From NCBI GenBank assembly GCA_016212515.1, contig JACRFZ010000025.1:1-33952 (forward strand): a stretch of DNA of 33,952 nucleotides. Reading direction: 5' to 3'. Origin of the DNA: Candidatus Melainabacteria bacterium. GTDB taxonomy: Bacteria; Cyanobacteriota; Vampirovibrionia; Obscuribacterales; Obscuribacteraceae. The notes under the pieces were generated by a model. It saw only the letters and a program-made list of their open reading frames with translations, did no database searches and was not told the origin of the DNA. Below are positions 1-7,287 of the stretch, piece by piece. The first letter of the stretch is position 1. The number at the start of each line of letters is the position of its first letter. The position numbers were made by a program, and so were the translations under genes.

Positions 1-252
1 ACGGCTCGTGAATCTGAAGAGGTTTCCCCGAGACTTTCGCTTATCCGGCAACGTGCTGAACCGAGCCTGGTAGAACTACTCGCCGCCTTGCATACCTGAT
101 GGCGAGCACCAGCCTTGACTGGCTGGCGGTCTTACTGAAAGTGATGAGAGTCGTGTTTAACCTCTCGAATTTGTCTCCGACCATACTTCTGCTGAGTGGC
201 AGGAGCGGCCTCGGTCGGATGTACAAATCGACTTTGCTTAGGAGTGAGCATC
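1..252. other. Non-coding leader upstream of the mgtC-like gene
   Basis: I see no convincing gene here. Short open frames exist on both strands but lack a ribosome binding site or recognisable protein sequence. A small hairpin (six-base arms CCAGCC/GGCTGG, about 111-127) is visible. The stretch could be a 5' leader or the end of an upstream intergenic region. I could not recognise an M-box or other known riboswitch. Confidence 0.4.
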
Positions 253-993
253 ATGCTCGACCAAATTACCAACTACGCTGTCAATCTGTCTTCTCTCGTA
301 CCCGACTGGATGAACAACTGGTTTCAACATCTGCTCACTTCCCCGCAGATGCTGACCTCGAAGCTCTATCTGCCGCCTTTCCTGGTCTCGATTGTGCTGG
401 GAACGCTGCTTGGTCTCGAGCGCCGCAAGCGGCACAAGGTGGCTGGTGTCCGCACCAACACCCTTGTCTGCGCCAGCGCCTGCTTGATCACCATGGTCGG
501 TCTTGTTGTTTTCGACGCCACGAAAATTGGCGACCCCGCTCGTCTTCCCGGTCAGCTTCTTGCCGGTATCGCCTTCCTCGGCGCCGGTGTGATCTGGAAG
601 AACGGCTGGAAAACCCAGGGTCTCACCACCTCGGCCATGATTCTCTACGCCACCGGCGTAGGTATCTGCTGCGGCTTCGGTTACCTGCTCTGGGCAATCC
701 TGGTGACGGTCATCATCGTCATCTACATGCAGCTCTCCTACTGGATCTTCCCCCCGGACGATACCGGTGAACACGTGCTGCGCATCGTCTGCCCCCACGA
801 CAAGTTCGAGGAGGCGAAGAAGCTCTTCCCGCAGGGTTCAGCCATCAATCGCTACACCCGCACCACGAGCGGCGAGCTGGAGTTCCGCATGAACGTGAAA
901 ATGACCATGCGCCAACTCGACCAATTGGTGGCTTCCAACGTCACCAACGACAACATCCGGGCCATCGAGGTCATCGACGAGTCCAGTTCCTAA
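253..993 (+). CDS. MgtC/SapB-family membrane protein
   Basis: This is a 246-residue protein of the MgtC/SapB family. These are inner-membrane proteins linked in other bacteria to growth at low magnesium and to F-type ATPase or phosphate regulation. Several hydrophobic segments lie between residues 38 and 165. The family core is visible: GLERR at 54-58, the segment ending GVRTNTLV at 65-72, an AR..GQ..AGIAFLGAG stretch at about 96-112, and GLTTSAM at 123-129. A soluble ACT-like C-terminal part follows (about 171-246). The ATG at 253 is chosen because AGGAG at 240-244 sits eight bases upstream. The frame is open from 196, but that extension has no such site. A hairpin terminator follows the gene, so it is probably transcribed alone or as the end of a unit. 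Family assignment is firm; the transported ion or partner is not known. Confidence 0.88.
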   Translation: MLDQITNYAVNLSSLVPDWMNNWFQHLLTSPQMLTSKLYLPPFLVSIVLGTLLGLERRKRHKVAGVRTNTLVCASACLITMVGLVVFDATKIGDPARLPGQLLAGIAFLGAGVIWKNGWKTQGLTTSAMILYATGVGICCGFGYLLWAILVTVIIVIYMQLSYWIFPPDDTGEHVLRIVCPHDKFEEAKKLFPQGSAINRYTRTTSGELEFRMNVKMTMRQLDQLVASNVTNDNIRAIEVIDESSS

Positions 994-1026
994 GCGCCAG
1001 TGTGAGCGCTCGTATGTAATCGGCTT

Positions 1027-1062
1027 ACTCCAGACCCCACAGGGTCTGGAGTCTCTCTGTCT
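1027..1062 (+). terminator. Rho-independent terminator after mgtC-like gene
   Basis: An 11-bp perfect stem (1027-1037 with 1042-1052, arms ACTCCAGACCC/GGGTCTGGAGT) closes a CACA loop. A pyrimidine-rich tail, CTCTCTGTCT, follows. It lies 33 bases after the stop codon. The tail is only partly T-rich, so efficiency is uncertain. Confidence 0.7.
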
Positions 1063-1086
1063 GAAACCATAACCCAAGGCTCAGCT

Positions 1087-1707
1087 ATGATAAAGACTCG
1101 CCTGCGGCAAGCCCTGCTTGCCCTAACGATGCTGGTCATGACCTTCGGTGCCGGCACCTGGTACGGTCATTCCCTGCCCAAAAGCGGCGTCGACCCCCAG
1201 GACTACATCGAAACGGTCTTCACCCCTTACCAGAGCGGTCTTGCCGCCTACCTGAACTTCCTGGATGGTACCAAGCACTCCTTGCGTATCGCCAGCTACT
1301 CGCTCACTGAGGAAAGCATCACCGACAAGCTCATCGAGCTGAAGGGACGCGGAGTCAAAGACATCATCGTCCTCGTGGACAAGTCGCAGACTCTCTCAGG
1401 TGGACGCAACAAGACCGGACTCAAGTACCAACAAGAGCAAGTGCAGCGACTGCGTGATGCCGGCATCGAAGTGGTGATCGGCACCTCTCAGAAGCGCGGG
1501 CAAATCATGCACCTGAAAGCTACCGTTCGCGACGGCGAATGGGTGGAAGACGGCAGTTGGAACTATTCCGGCTCCGCCGACTTCCAGAACAACAACCTCA
1601 ACATCATCAGGTCGCCCAAGCGCGCCAAACTCTTCCTGGAGAACTGGCAGCGACTGTACAGCTTCATGAAAACGCAGGACCAGACGCCCTGGGACAAGAC
1701 TGACTGA
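1087..1707 (+). CDS. Single-HKD phospholipase D / Nuc-type endonuclease-like protein
   Basis: This 206-residue protein belongs to the phospholipase D superfamily. It carries one complete catalytic motif HxK(x4)D(x6)GSxN: H142, K144, D149 and GSWN at 156-159. One motif per chain and the short length match the Nuc/PLD subfamily, whose members dimerise to form one active site and cleave phosphodiesters in nucleic acid or lipid. A hydrophobic N-terminus (about residues 8-26, after basic residues) is a signal peptide or membrane anchor, so the domain should lie outside the cytoplasm. The ATG at 1087 has AAGG at 1076-1079. Neighbours are an MgtC-like gene upstream and lipid kinase and acyltransferase genes downstream. 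That context slightly favours a phospholipid substrate, but a nuclease is equally possible from sequence. Confidence 0.85.
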   Translation: MIKTRLRQALLALTMLVMTFGAGTWYGHSLPKSGVDPQDYIETVFTPYQSGLAAYLNFLDGTKHSLRIASYSLTEESITDKLIELKGRGVKDIIVLVDKSQTLSGGRNKTGLKYQQEQVQRLRDAGIEVVIGTSQKRGQIMHLKATVRDGEWVEDGSWNYSGSADFQNNNLNIIRSPKRAKLFLENWQRLYSFMKTQDQTPWDKTD

Positions 1708-1714
1708 ACTGGCG

Positions 1715-1747
1715 GGGGAGCCATGACTTTTGAGTCCTGGCTCTCCC
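1715..1747 (+). terminator. Hairpin between the PLD-like and lipid kinase genes
   Basis: A stem-loop pairs GAGCCA (1718-1723) with TGGCTC (1738-1743) and GACT (1725-1728) with AGTC (1733-1736) around a TTTG loop. A further GGG/CCC lies outside a one-base bulge. No immediate T-run follows, so it may be a weak terminator or a processing or stability element. It covers the upstream ATG at 1723, which argues against that codon as the start of the next gene. Confidence 0.55.
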
Positions 1748-1802
1748 TGTCGGTCAAGTCTCAGGGCAAGCTTTTTCTGCACCCTCTTTCACCCACCGAA
1801 CT

Positions 1803-1808
1803 GGGAGG
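1803..1808 (+). promoter_or_regulatory. Ribosome binding site fixing the lipid kinase start
   Basis: GGGAGG lies four bases before the GTG at 1813. It is the only Shine-Dalgarno match near the first conserved kinase residues and outweighs the ATG at 1723. That ATG has its G-rich stretch only two bases away and sits inside a hairpin. Confidence 0.6.
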
Positions 1809-1812
1809 AACA

Positions 1813-2814
1813 GTGCTATTCACAAAATCGCGTGTCGCCATTATCTTCAATCCCACGGGCGGTTCTGCCAAAAGCGGCAAGATCGACACCCTGGTTCGGG
1901 CTCTGGCAGCCCACTCCATCGAAGCCATCCGGCTCACCACCACGGCTGAGCCCGGCTCAGCCCGCATGCTCGCCCAGAAGGCAGCCGAAGACGGGCAGGT
2001 GGATCTGGTCATTGCTTGCGGCGGTGACGGAACTGTCTGTCAAGTAGCCGAAGGCATCCTGGCTGCATATGAGGTCGCCGGGCATGCCAAGGCAGTCGCC
2101 GATACCGGCGCTCGCCAGGGCGGCGCCACCACCCTGCTGCAAGCTGAAAAACTACCCATGGCGGTCTTTCCGGCCGGCACGGGCAACCTCTTCGCACGGG
2201 CCTTCTATGCCGTACCGGACCCGCAAAAGTTTGTGCAGATGCTGGTGCGGGGTCAGGCCCAACCGGTGGACATGGTGCAACTCACCTGTGTGGACGAAAG
2301 CGGTCAAGAACATCGCCAGCTCTACATCGTCGCCACCGGCTTCGGCAAGCTCTCCGATGCCATTTCCTTCGCCAGCCCCGGCATGAAACGCTGGCTGGGC
2401 AAGTTTGCCTATGCCATGCGCATGGTAGCGGCCAGCTTCAACCCCGAGCCCGTCACCTACACCATCAAGACCGCTGCCGATGACGTCACCAGCGTGCAAG
2501 CTTCGGCGCTCTTCGCCCTGAACACCATCCCACCGTCCATGGTGGCCCTGAGCCGCGGTTGCAACGCTTCCGACGGTCTCATCGACGTGGTCTTGCTCAA
2601 GTCATCCAGCTTCCTCTCCCTGGGGCGCATGTCCATGGCCCTGGCTTCCGGTCGCGCCGACCTCAAGGATGACTACTTGCGGATCCGCTGCCGCAGCGTT
2701 TCCATCGAGACCGACCGCGCCGTCACCCCGAACATCGACGGTGACCCGGGAGTCAAAACTCGTCACATCGAGCTCACGGCCATCAAGGGCGCGGCCTCGA
2801 TCATAGTCAGCTAG
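1813..2814 (+). CDS. Diacylglycerol/lipid kinase (DAGK catalytic domain)
   Basis: This 333-residue protein is a soluble DagK/YegS/LCB5-type lipid kinase. It would phosphorylate a lipid hydroxyl, typically diacylglycerol to phosphatidic acid, at the inner membrane face. Visible motifs are the N-terminal FNPTGG (12-17), the nucleotide-binding GGDGT (70-74) and PAGTGN (120-125). The C-terminal beta-sandwich half contains a D-G-x-x-D-V segment near position 2570. About 27 extra residues separate the GGDGT helix from the strand before PAGTGN, longer than in the family members I know. GTG 1813 is chosen as start for its GGGAGG site and because the family normally begins a few residues before the first strand; ATG 1723 would add 30 non-conserved residues. 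The gene sits between a PLD-like and a PlsC-like gene. The exact lipid substrate cannot be read from sequence. Confidence 0.85.
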   Translation: MLFTKSRVAIIFNPTGGSAKSGKIDTLVRALAAHSIEAIRLTTTAEPGSARMLAQKAAEDGQVDLVIACGGDGTVCQVAEGILAAYEVAGHAKAVADTGARQGGATTLLQAEKLPMAVFPAGTGNLFARAFYAVPDPQKFVQMLVRGQAQPVDMVQLTCVDESGQEHRQLYIVATGFGKLSDAISFASPGMKRWLGKFAYAMRMVAASFNPEPVTYTIKTAADDVTSVQASALFALNTIPPSMVALSRGCNASDGLIDVVLLKSSSFLSLGRMSMALASGRADLKDDYLRIRCRSVSIETDRAVTPNIDGDPGVKTRHIELTAIKGAASIIVS

Positions 2815-2914
2815 TCACGACCAACCGATTGAGCACCCAACACCTCAAGTTCCGGGTGCACTCTCGCTTTGTCAAACCCACTCAACCGTTCAAACTTCAT
2901 CCCATGGAGTGTTC

Positions 2915-3841
2915 ATGACACCAATGTCAATTCTCCTCTGGACGGCCGGAACTGCTCTCGGCCTCTTCATTCTGTTCCGCACCGCCTACTGGTTCAACGA
3001 AGGGCGCAAGCTGCAAGTGAGCGGCTACATGACGCCTCCCTCAACCAAGCTGGCGCGCTGGACCTTCAAGCTCATCGCCAATGTGGGAACGCGCCTGCTG
3101 GTAGGACCGGTGCAGGTCTTCGGCAAGGAAAACGCCAGATTCCAGGGCCGGGCTCTGGTTCTGCCCAACCACATGATCACCTGGGACTTCGGCGTGGTCG
3201 GCAAGGCCATTCCCTTCTCCTACCGCCAGCTCTCCAAGGCTGCCGAAATCAAGAACCCCTTCGTGGCCACCGTCGCTGCCTGGATCGGCACTGTCGGCGT
3301 ACAGGTGGAGGGTGGCAAATCCCAGGACGGCGGCGGTCAGGCCGTGGTCGATACCGGCGCCAAGATCCTCACCTACTCGAAGGGCAGCCGCATGCTGCTT
3401 TTCCCGCAGGGAATGCTGATCTACAGCGGCGACATCGGTCCCAAGACCTTCCGCACCGGCGCTACCCGCATGCTGCAGCAGGCAGCAGCACAGATTGGCG
3501 ACGAGCCTCTCTACGCCCTGCCCGTGGCCATCCGCTACAAGACCCATCACCAGGAAGCCACCTGGTTCCAGCGCTTCACCTATGCCATCGGTATGAAGCT
3601 CATCCGCACCTTCCGCTACAGCGAGAAGGCGCTGGGTGAGGATGGTCAGCCCATCATGAAAGACGGCAAGCCCGTCTACGTGAAGAAATCCATGGTGCTC
3701 TACGGAGCCACTGTGGCCATCGGCAAGCCCATCGCCTACAGGGACCTGCCGGCCGACCCGCGGCAAGCCATCGAGTGCGTCCGCCGCAGCATCGAGTCGA
3801 TGTTGCAGGAAATCGACGCCCGCAAGCCCGTCAAGGCTTGA
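2915..3841 (+). CDS. 1-acyl-sn-glycerol-3-phosphate acyltransferase-like protein (PlsC family)
   Basis: This 308-residue membrane-associated acyltransferase is probably of the lysophosphatidic acid acyltransferase type, which makes phosphatidic acid at the cytoplasmic membrane. It has an N-terminal transmembrane segment (about residues 5-24). The catalytic HX4D motif is H86/D91 (NHMITWD), and the glycerol-phosphate-binding motif appears as FPQG at 163-166 in place of the usual FPEG. The ATG at 2915 has GGAG at 2906-2909, five bases away. A GTG at 2909 overlaps that site and is unlikely. The gene follows the lipid kinase by 100 bases, and both can yield phosphatidate. The FPQG change could alter acceptor preference; other PlsC-fold acyltransferases remain possible. 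Confidence 0.85.
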   Translation: MTPMSILLWTAGTALGLFILFRTAYWFNEGRKLQVSGYMTPPSTKLARWTFKLIANVGTRLLVGPVQVFGKENARFQGRALVLPNHMITWDFGVVGKAIPFSYRQLSKAAEIKNPFVATVAAWIGTVGVQVEGGKSQDGGGQAVVDTGAKILTYSKGSRMLLFPQGMLIYSGDIGPKTFRTGATRMLQQAAAQIGDEPLYALPVAIRYKTHHQEATWFQRFTYAIGMKLIRTFRYSEKALGEDGQPIMKDGKPVYVKKSMVLYGATVAIGKPIAYRDLPADPRQAIECVRRSIESMLQEIDARKPVKA

Positions 3842-3865
3842 AGCCAACCAACCTCAGTCGAAGCA

Positions 3866-3898
3866 CCGGCGGCAGGGCTAAAACGTTCTGCCCCGGTA
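3866..3898 (+). terminator. Possible hairpin terminator after the acyltransferase gene
   Basis: ACCGGCGGCAG (3866-3876) pairs with CTGCCCCGGT (3889-3898) with one bulged base around a 12-base A-rich loop. No T-run follows at once, so it may be an intercistronic hairpin. Confidence 0.4.
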
Positions 3899-3932
3899 TC
3901 TCATCCACAAATTTTCCTCAGAGGTAAAAACG

Positions 3933-4454
3933 ATGTCCCACGAACATCACGAGGGCTGCTCCTGCGCCCATCCCACCGACGACACCGCCGTCATGATCGG
4001 TCAGGCTCAGAATCTCACCCATCTGGCCCAGCACTGGCTCACCCGTTCCCGACCGGACCTGGCGGCGCCGTTCGTCGACCTGGCCCAGACCCTTCTGCAC
4101 AAGGCCCAGGCCACCAACACCGAGCAGCAGTTCTGGCTCATCACCGTCAAGGTCGGTCTGGCGCAGGCCCGTGCAGCCAAGGCCACGGCAGTGCGCCACG
4201 CCCGTGCCGGTCTGGCCCTGGCCAGGCGCCTGGTGGAGGACGCTGACCCGATCTCTGCCATCGCCTGTGCCAACCTCGGCGAGGTGCTGCTCGAAACCGA
4301 CAACCCGCCCCAGGAAGAGGCGCGCGAACTGATCAACCGGGCCATCGCCATCTTCAGCGACCCTTCCACGGTCTCCGAGAAGTACAACCAGGGCTACCTC
4401 AACGCCGGCGCCGCTCATTTCCGCGAGCTTCTGCAAAGCCTGCCCCCGCAGTAA
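3933..4454 (+). CDS. Small TPR-like helical protein with His/Cys-rich N-terminus
   Basis: This 173-residue cytosolic protein is built of paired amphipathic helices resembling tetratricopeptide repeats, for example around residues 25-60, 65-100 and 105-170. The first 13 residues are rich in His and Cys (H3, H5, H6, C9, C11, H13), a possible metal-binding or redox segment. No catalytic motif is visible. The ATG at 3933 is supported by AGAGG at 3920-3924. It is the fifth gene of a plus-strand run after the phosphatidate-type enzymes, separated from them by a weak hairpin. TPR folds bind partner proteins, so an adaptor role is plausible, but that is inference. No specific family recognised. Confidence 0.75.
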   Translation: MSHEHHEGCSCAHPTDDTAVMIGQAQNLTHLAQHWLTRSRPDLAAPFVDLAQTLLHKAQATNTEQQFWLITVKVGLAQARAAKATAVRHARAGLALARRLVEDADPISAIACANLGEVLLETDNPPQEEARELINRAIAIFSDPSTVSEKYNQGYLNAGAAHFRELLQSLPPQ

Positions 4455-4640
4455 GCGAGGGCTTCAAAGCAGGCACCGAAACTAGCGGCACGAGGACGAA
4501 CATACTGCCGGCTTTTGATAGTCGAACTGACTTTCAAGACTCGGCAGCCCCATTTATCCCAGCATAAAGGAGCCAAAAGCTCCCCTCGCAACCTCCTTCG
4601 AAAGGAAACTGAACGAGGAAGAAATCAACAAGGACCCGCT

Positions 4641-4895
4641 ATGAAAAACTGGCTCATCAAAATCTGGAACAACAAGTTCATTCGCGACCGTATCTTCGCG
4701 GTGACGTTCCTGATCACTATGTTCACCTGTTTCACCTTTGCCTATCACGGCAAAACCGATGCTGAAAAGCTGCCCGGCTTGATCGGCGGCATGATCAGCT
4801 TCATGGTCATTCTGGTTCTGGTGTTCCAGGACTACGACCCCGGCGACGACGACCCGGACAAAAATCCGGACCGCTACAAGGGTGGTCTGCGCTGA
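4641..4895 (+). CDS. Small two-helix membrane protein
   Basis: This 84-residue hypothetical protein has two predicted transmembrane helices (about residues 17-34 and 46-64), a basic N-terminus and an acidic, Asp-rich C-terminal tail (D-P-G-D-D-D-P-D). The ATG at 4641 has AAGGA at 4630-4634, six bases upstream. The frame is open from 4515, but that part has no site and reads as leader. A strong terminator follows at 4966. I do not recognise a family. Confidence 0.65.
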   Translation: MKNWLIKIWNNKFIRDRIFAVTFLITMFTCFTFAYHGKTDAEKLPGLIGGMISFMVILVLVFQDYDPGDDDPDKNPDRYKGGLR

Positions 4896-4965
4896 CAGGC
4901 GCCAGACTCTTATTGGTTCCGCCACTGGCGAGAATCACCATCAACCGCGCTGTCAAAACCAAGGA

Positions 4966-5006
4966 GAAGCCGGCTGACGAAAGTCAGTCGGCTTCTTGCT
5001 TGTTTC
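4966..5006 (+). terminator. Strong rho-independent terminator
   Basis: A 13-bp stem (4966-4978 with 4983-4995, one G-U pair) closes a GAAA tetraloop and is followed by TTGCTTGTTT. It is one of the strongest terminators in the window and ends the plus-strand run that includes the 4641-4895 gene. Confidence 0.85.
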
Positions 5007-5063
5007 TCACGGCCAAGCAAGCTGAATCAAGACCTCAGCCCTGGAGAAAGACCTGGAGCACTA

Positions 5064-5573
5064 ATGAATAACCAGCAAACCATCTACATGTTCGTCATCC
5101 TGTTTGCCTGCGTCCCGGTGGGCTATTTCATGACCGTGTTCGAACGTACGGCCTGGGCCAAAGCGCGCCCGAACCTGACCTTCATCCTCTTCATCGCCGC
5201 CCTCTTCGGTCTGGCCTTTTGTGCCGAACTGATCATGAAGGGCGGCTTCCTCCTGCCGGTAGTGGGCATGTTCCTGGGCGGAAAAATTCGCAGCAACCAG
5301 GACAGGAAGCGTGACGCCCAGGAGCACAAAGCCAGTGTGGAAGCGGAAACCTCCAGACTGGAAAGTGACCGGAAGCAACAGATCACCCTGATGCTGATCA
5401 GTAACGGTCAGGGCACCGTCACCTCCATCGATGTCAGCAAATACGGACAGGAAGCGGTGGACGCCGTGATCAAAGGCTGTATCGAGCAAGGTCTCGTGGT
5501 CTCTACCACCAGAAACCACAACACGCAGGCCGTCACCATGACGGTCAGTGGGCCCGGTTCGAACAAAGCCTGA
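5064..5573 (+). CDS. Two-helix membrane protein with cytosolic C-terminal domain
   Basis: This 169-residue hypothetical protein has two N-terminal transmembrane helices (about residues 6-24 and 37-74, the latter possibly broken). A charged linker rich in Lys, Glu and Arg (about 78-110, coiled-coil-like) follows, then a small alpha/beta-looking C-terminal domain (110-169). ATG 5064 is supported by GGAG at 5055-5058, five bases away. The gene lies just after a strong terminator, so it should have its own promoter, which I could not identify. No family recognised. Confidence 0.7.
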   Translation: MNNQQTIYMFVILFACVPVGYFMTVFERTAWAKARPNLTFILFIAALFGLAFCAELIMKGGFLLPVVGMFLGGKIRSNQDRKRDAQEHKASVEAETSRLESDRKQQITLMLISNGQGTVTSIDVSKYGQEAVDAVIKGCIEQGLVVSTTRNHNTQAVTMTVSGPGSNKA

Positions 5574-5917
5574 AGAAGCCTGCAGGATTGAACGAGCAAG
5601 GCGGCAGGGACGGATAATGGAAGCCTCAGTCTTGCCCTCTTCGCAAGTTCAGCCCTAGAGCAAGAACTCAGACAAGCACCGGCAGCCGCAGTTATCATCT
5701 GACCGCGGCTGCTCCCTGCACACGGGCAAACACTACAGAGACAGCCACAGCCGCCGCTTTTCACTTTTTTTGGCATTTTTATTACTGCATATAATATCTT
5801 TCCGGGAAAAGAATTTAAAAGCAGATATTAACGCAGGGTCCACAAATTTACTCCGCCACCATAAGCACAGATGGCTGGAAAGGCCGCACCAGGGCTGCCT
5901 TTCCAGCTTGGCGTAGA
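5574..5917. other. Intergenic region with hairpins and an AT-rich core
   Basis: No gene is supported in this 344-base gap between convergent genes. It holds an inverted repeat GCAGCCGC/GCGGCTGC (5682-5689 with 5704-5711), an AT-rich tract (about 5758-5830) and a TATAAT at 5790-5795. That TATAAT has only a poorly spaced TTGGCA upstream (14-base spacer), and no gene follows it on the plus strand. The ceramidase-side hairpin is listed separately. Confidence 0.5.
5874..5907 (-). terminator. Inverted repeat downstream of the ceramidase-like gene
   Basis: Perfect 11-base arms (GCTGGAAAGGC at 5874-5884 and GCCTTTCCAGC at 5897-5907) surround a 12-base loop, ten bases past the stop codon of the minus-strand gene. 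The arms are strong but no clear T-run follows on either strand, so termination is plausible, not proven. Confidence 0.5.
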
Positions 5918-6697
5918 TCAGATAACCTGACGATGGCGAAGCATGCGTAAAATCCAATAGGCGCTTACACCGCAAAGCATATGTTTGATGGTATGCCCGC
6001 TCAAGCCCAGCGCCTCATACACGGCCAGATCAAAAGTCTCGAAAACCTTGGCCAGCGCATACCAACCAATAGAAACAAGCAGATCGTTGGCCCTGGTGTA
6101 GCGAGCGGGAAAGAGCCAGAGTATGACAGGCACGCAAATGATTGGAAAGAATTGCACCACGGCATAGAGGCGCAAATCACCCAATCCAAGATGCTCAGTG
6201 ACAGCCCAATTGACTACGGTAGCAGCACCAAACAACACCAATGGCAGTGTCAAGAAGCGACCCGCTTCCGGCTCGATTCTCTCAGAAATGACAGCTCCGA
6301 ACAGGGCCATAAACATTACTGCCAGAGGCAGCCTATCCCAGACCAGTGTATTGCTGTCAGGTGCCCAGTGGTAATATGCCGAACCAAATGCGGTGGCAGT
6401 GACGCCAAGAAAGAAAGCAAAATAGGGCCACCACTCGGAACTGTTTGCGAATGTGGTGGAGCCGCTTGCCACCCCGGGGCGCAGCATGAAGGCCAGGCCT
6501 AAAACACCGGCCACAAGAAAACTGGCATTGGAAACCACATTCCAGAAATTCGGCACTCCGCAAAGAGTGGTTGTATCGGCGAAATTGTGATATCCAAGCG
6601 ACTGTGCCACCGGCGGAACAAAGAGTACTAGAGCCGCGGTAGTGAAAAACAAAGCAAGTATTAGCAAAACGGCGTTCTGACGAATTTTCTCTTGCAT
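5918..6697 (-). CDS. Alkaline ceramidase-like CREST-superfamily membrane protein
   Basis: This 259-residue polytopic membrane protein has about seven hydrophobic helices. It has the metal-site pattern of alkaline ceramidases and other CREST-superfamily hydrolases: S106-x3-H110 (SAYYH), D121 in VWDRLP, and H235-x3-H239 (HTIKH) in the last helix. In eukaryotic ceramidases these residues hold a zinc ion that cleaves the ceramide amide bond. A GVPNFWNVVSN segment (47-57) after the first helix is also typical. The predicted role is hydrolysis of an amide-linked lipid in the membrane; ceramide itself is not proven. The start at 6697 has a weak GGGA about eight bases upstream. It is a single gene flanked by gene-poor DNA, with somewhat lower GC than the preceding run, which may hint at transfer. 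A PAQR-like non-ceramidase hydrolase is the main alternative. Confidence 0.8.
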   Translation of the reverse strand: MQEKIRQNAVLLILALFFTTAALVLFVPPVAQSLGYHNFADTTTLCGVPNFWNVVSNASFLVAGVLGLAFMLRPGVASGSTTFANSSEWWPYFAFFLGVTATAFGSAYYHWAPDSNTLVWDRLPLAVMFMALFGAVISERIEPEAGRFLTLPLVLFGAATVVNWAVTEHLGLGDLRLYAVVQFFPIICVPVILWLFPARYTRANDLLVSIGWYALAKVFETFDLAVYEALGLSGHTIKHMLCGVSAYWILRMLRHRQVI

Positions 6698-7287
6698 AGT
6701 AGATTCCCGTTAAGGTGGAAGAAAGCAAATGGTCATCTCCACTGAGTGGTTTCAAGACACTGACGCGGAGGTGAGAAGGAGCACTTGAGCTTGCGCTCAT
6801 ACCGGCATACCAAAGCAACCAGCCATAAACAAACGGCTTTGACGGTTCACGGAGAGACACTGCTAACTACTGCATGCCACCCCGAGCTTGCAGGCAAAGC
6901 CAATGCTTTGTGACGGAAAGAGGCTGGAGGATTGAACTAGTGCAGAATTGGTACGGCTTACCGGTGTAGAAGAGGAAATAAATTGACAAACCGAACTTAA
7001 GTCTTCTGAGAACAGGATTGCCACAGATGGTCCTAACTATGTGCAAACTCTAATTGCATTCCACCACCCAGGACGCTTTTGCTGCACGAAAATCGGCAAT
7101 ACAAATACACAGTCGAAGCTCAGTCACCACGAAAAGCAAAACTCCTGCCATATAAATCAAACAGCTTTCATATTAATGACAGCATATTAGTCAGGAAAGA
7201 GATGCTTTTTCTCAAAGATTTGGTCTAGGTTGCTTATATCTCAAAAAAACTCTTGACCGTTAACTGCCCGCTAAACACAAAGCTCTG
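6698..7287. other. Gene-poor AT-richer intergenic region
   Basis: No supportable gene in about 590 bases. The short frames do not look like protein and lack ribosome binding sites. The part near 6960-7260 is AT-rich. It holds a TTGACA at 6983-6988 without a recognisable -10 box at normal spacing. Promoters of the flanking genes may lie here, but I cannot place them. Confidence 0.45.

Noticed and set aside
115..143. TTGACT as a -35 box before the mgtC-like gene
   Set aside because: No acceptable -10 at 16-19 bases, and it lies in a small hairpin.
1..252. Possible magnesium or manganese riboswitch before the mgtC-like gene
   Set aside because: I could not match M-box or yybP-ykoY conserved segments; left as a question only.
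3041..3847. 268-codon minus-strand frame across the acyltransferase gene
   Set aside because: Shadow of the PlsC-type frame, whose motifs are clear on the plus strand.
5770..5795. TTGGCA and TATAAT as a plus-strand promoter
   Set aside because: The spacer is only 14 bases and no plus-strand gene follows; the next gene is on the minus strand.
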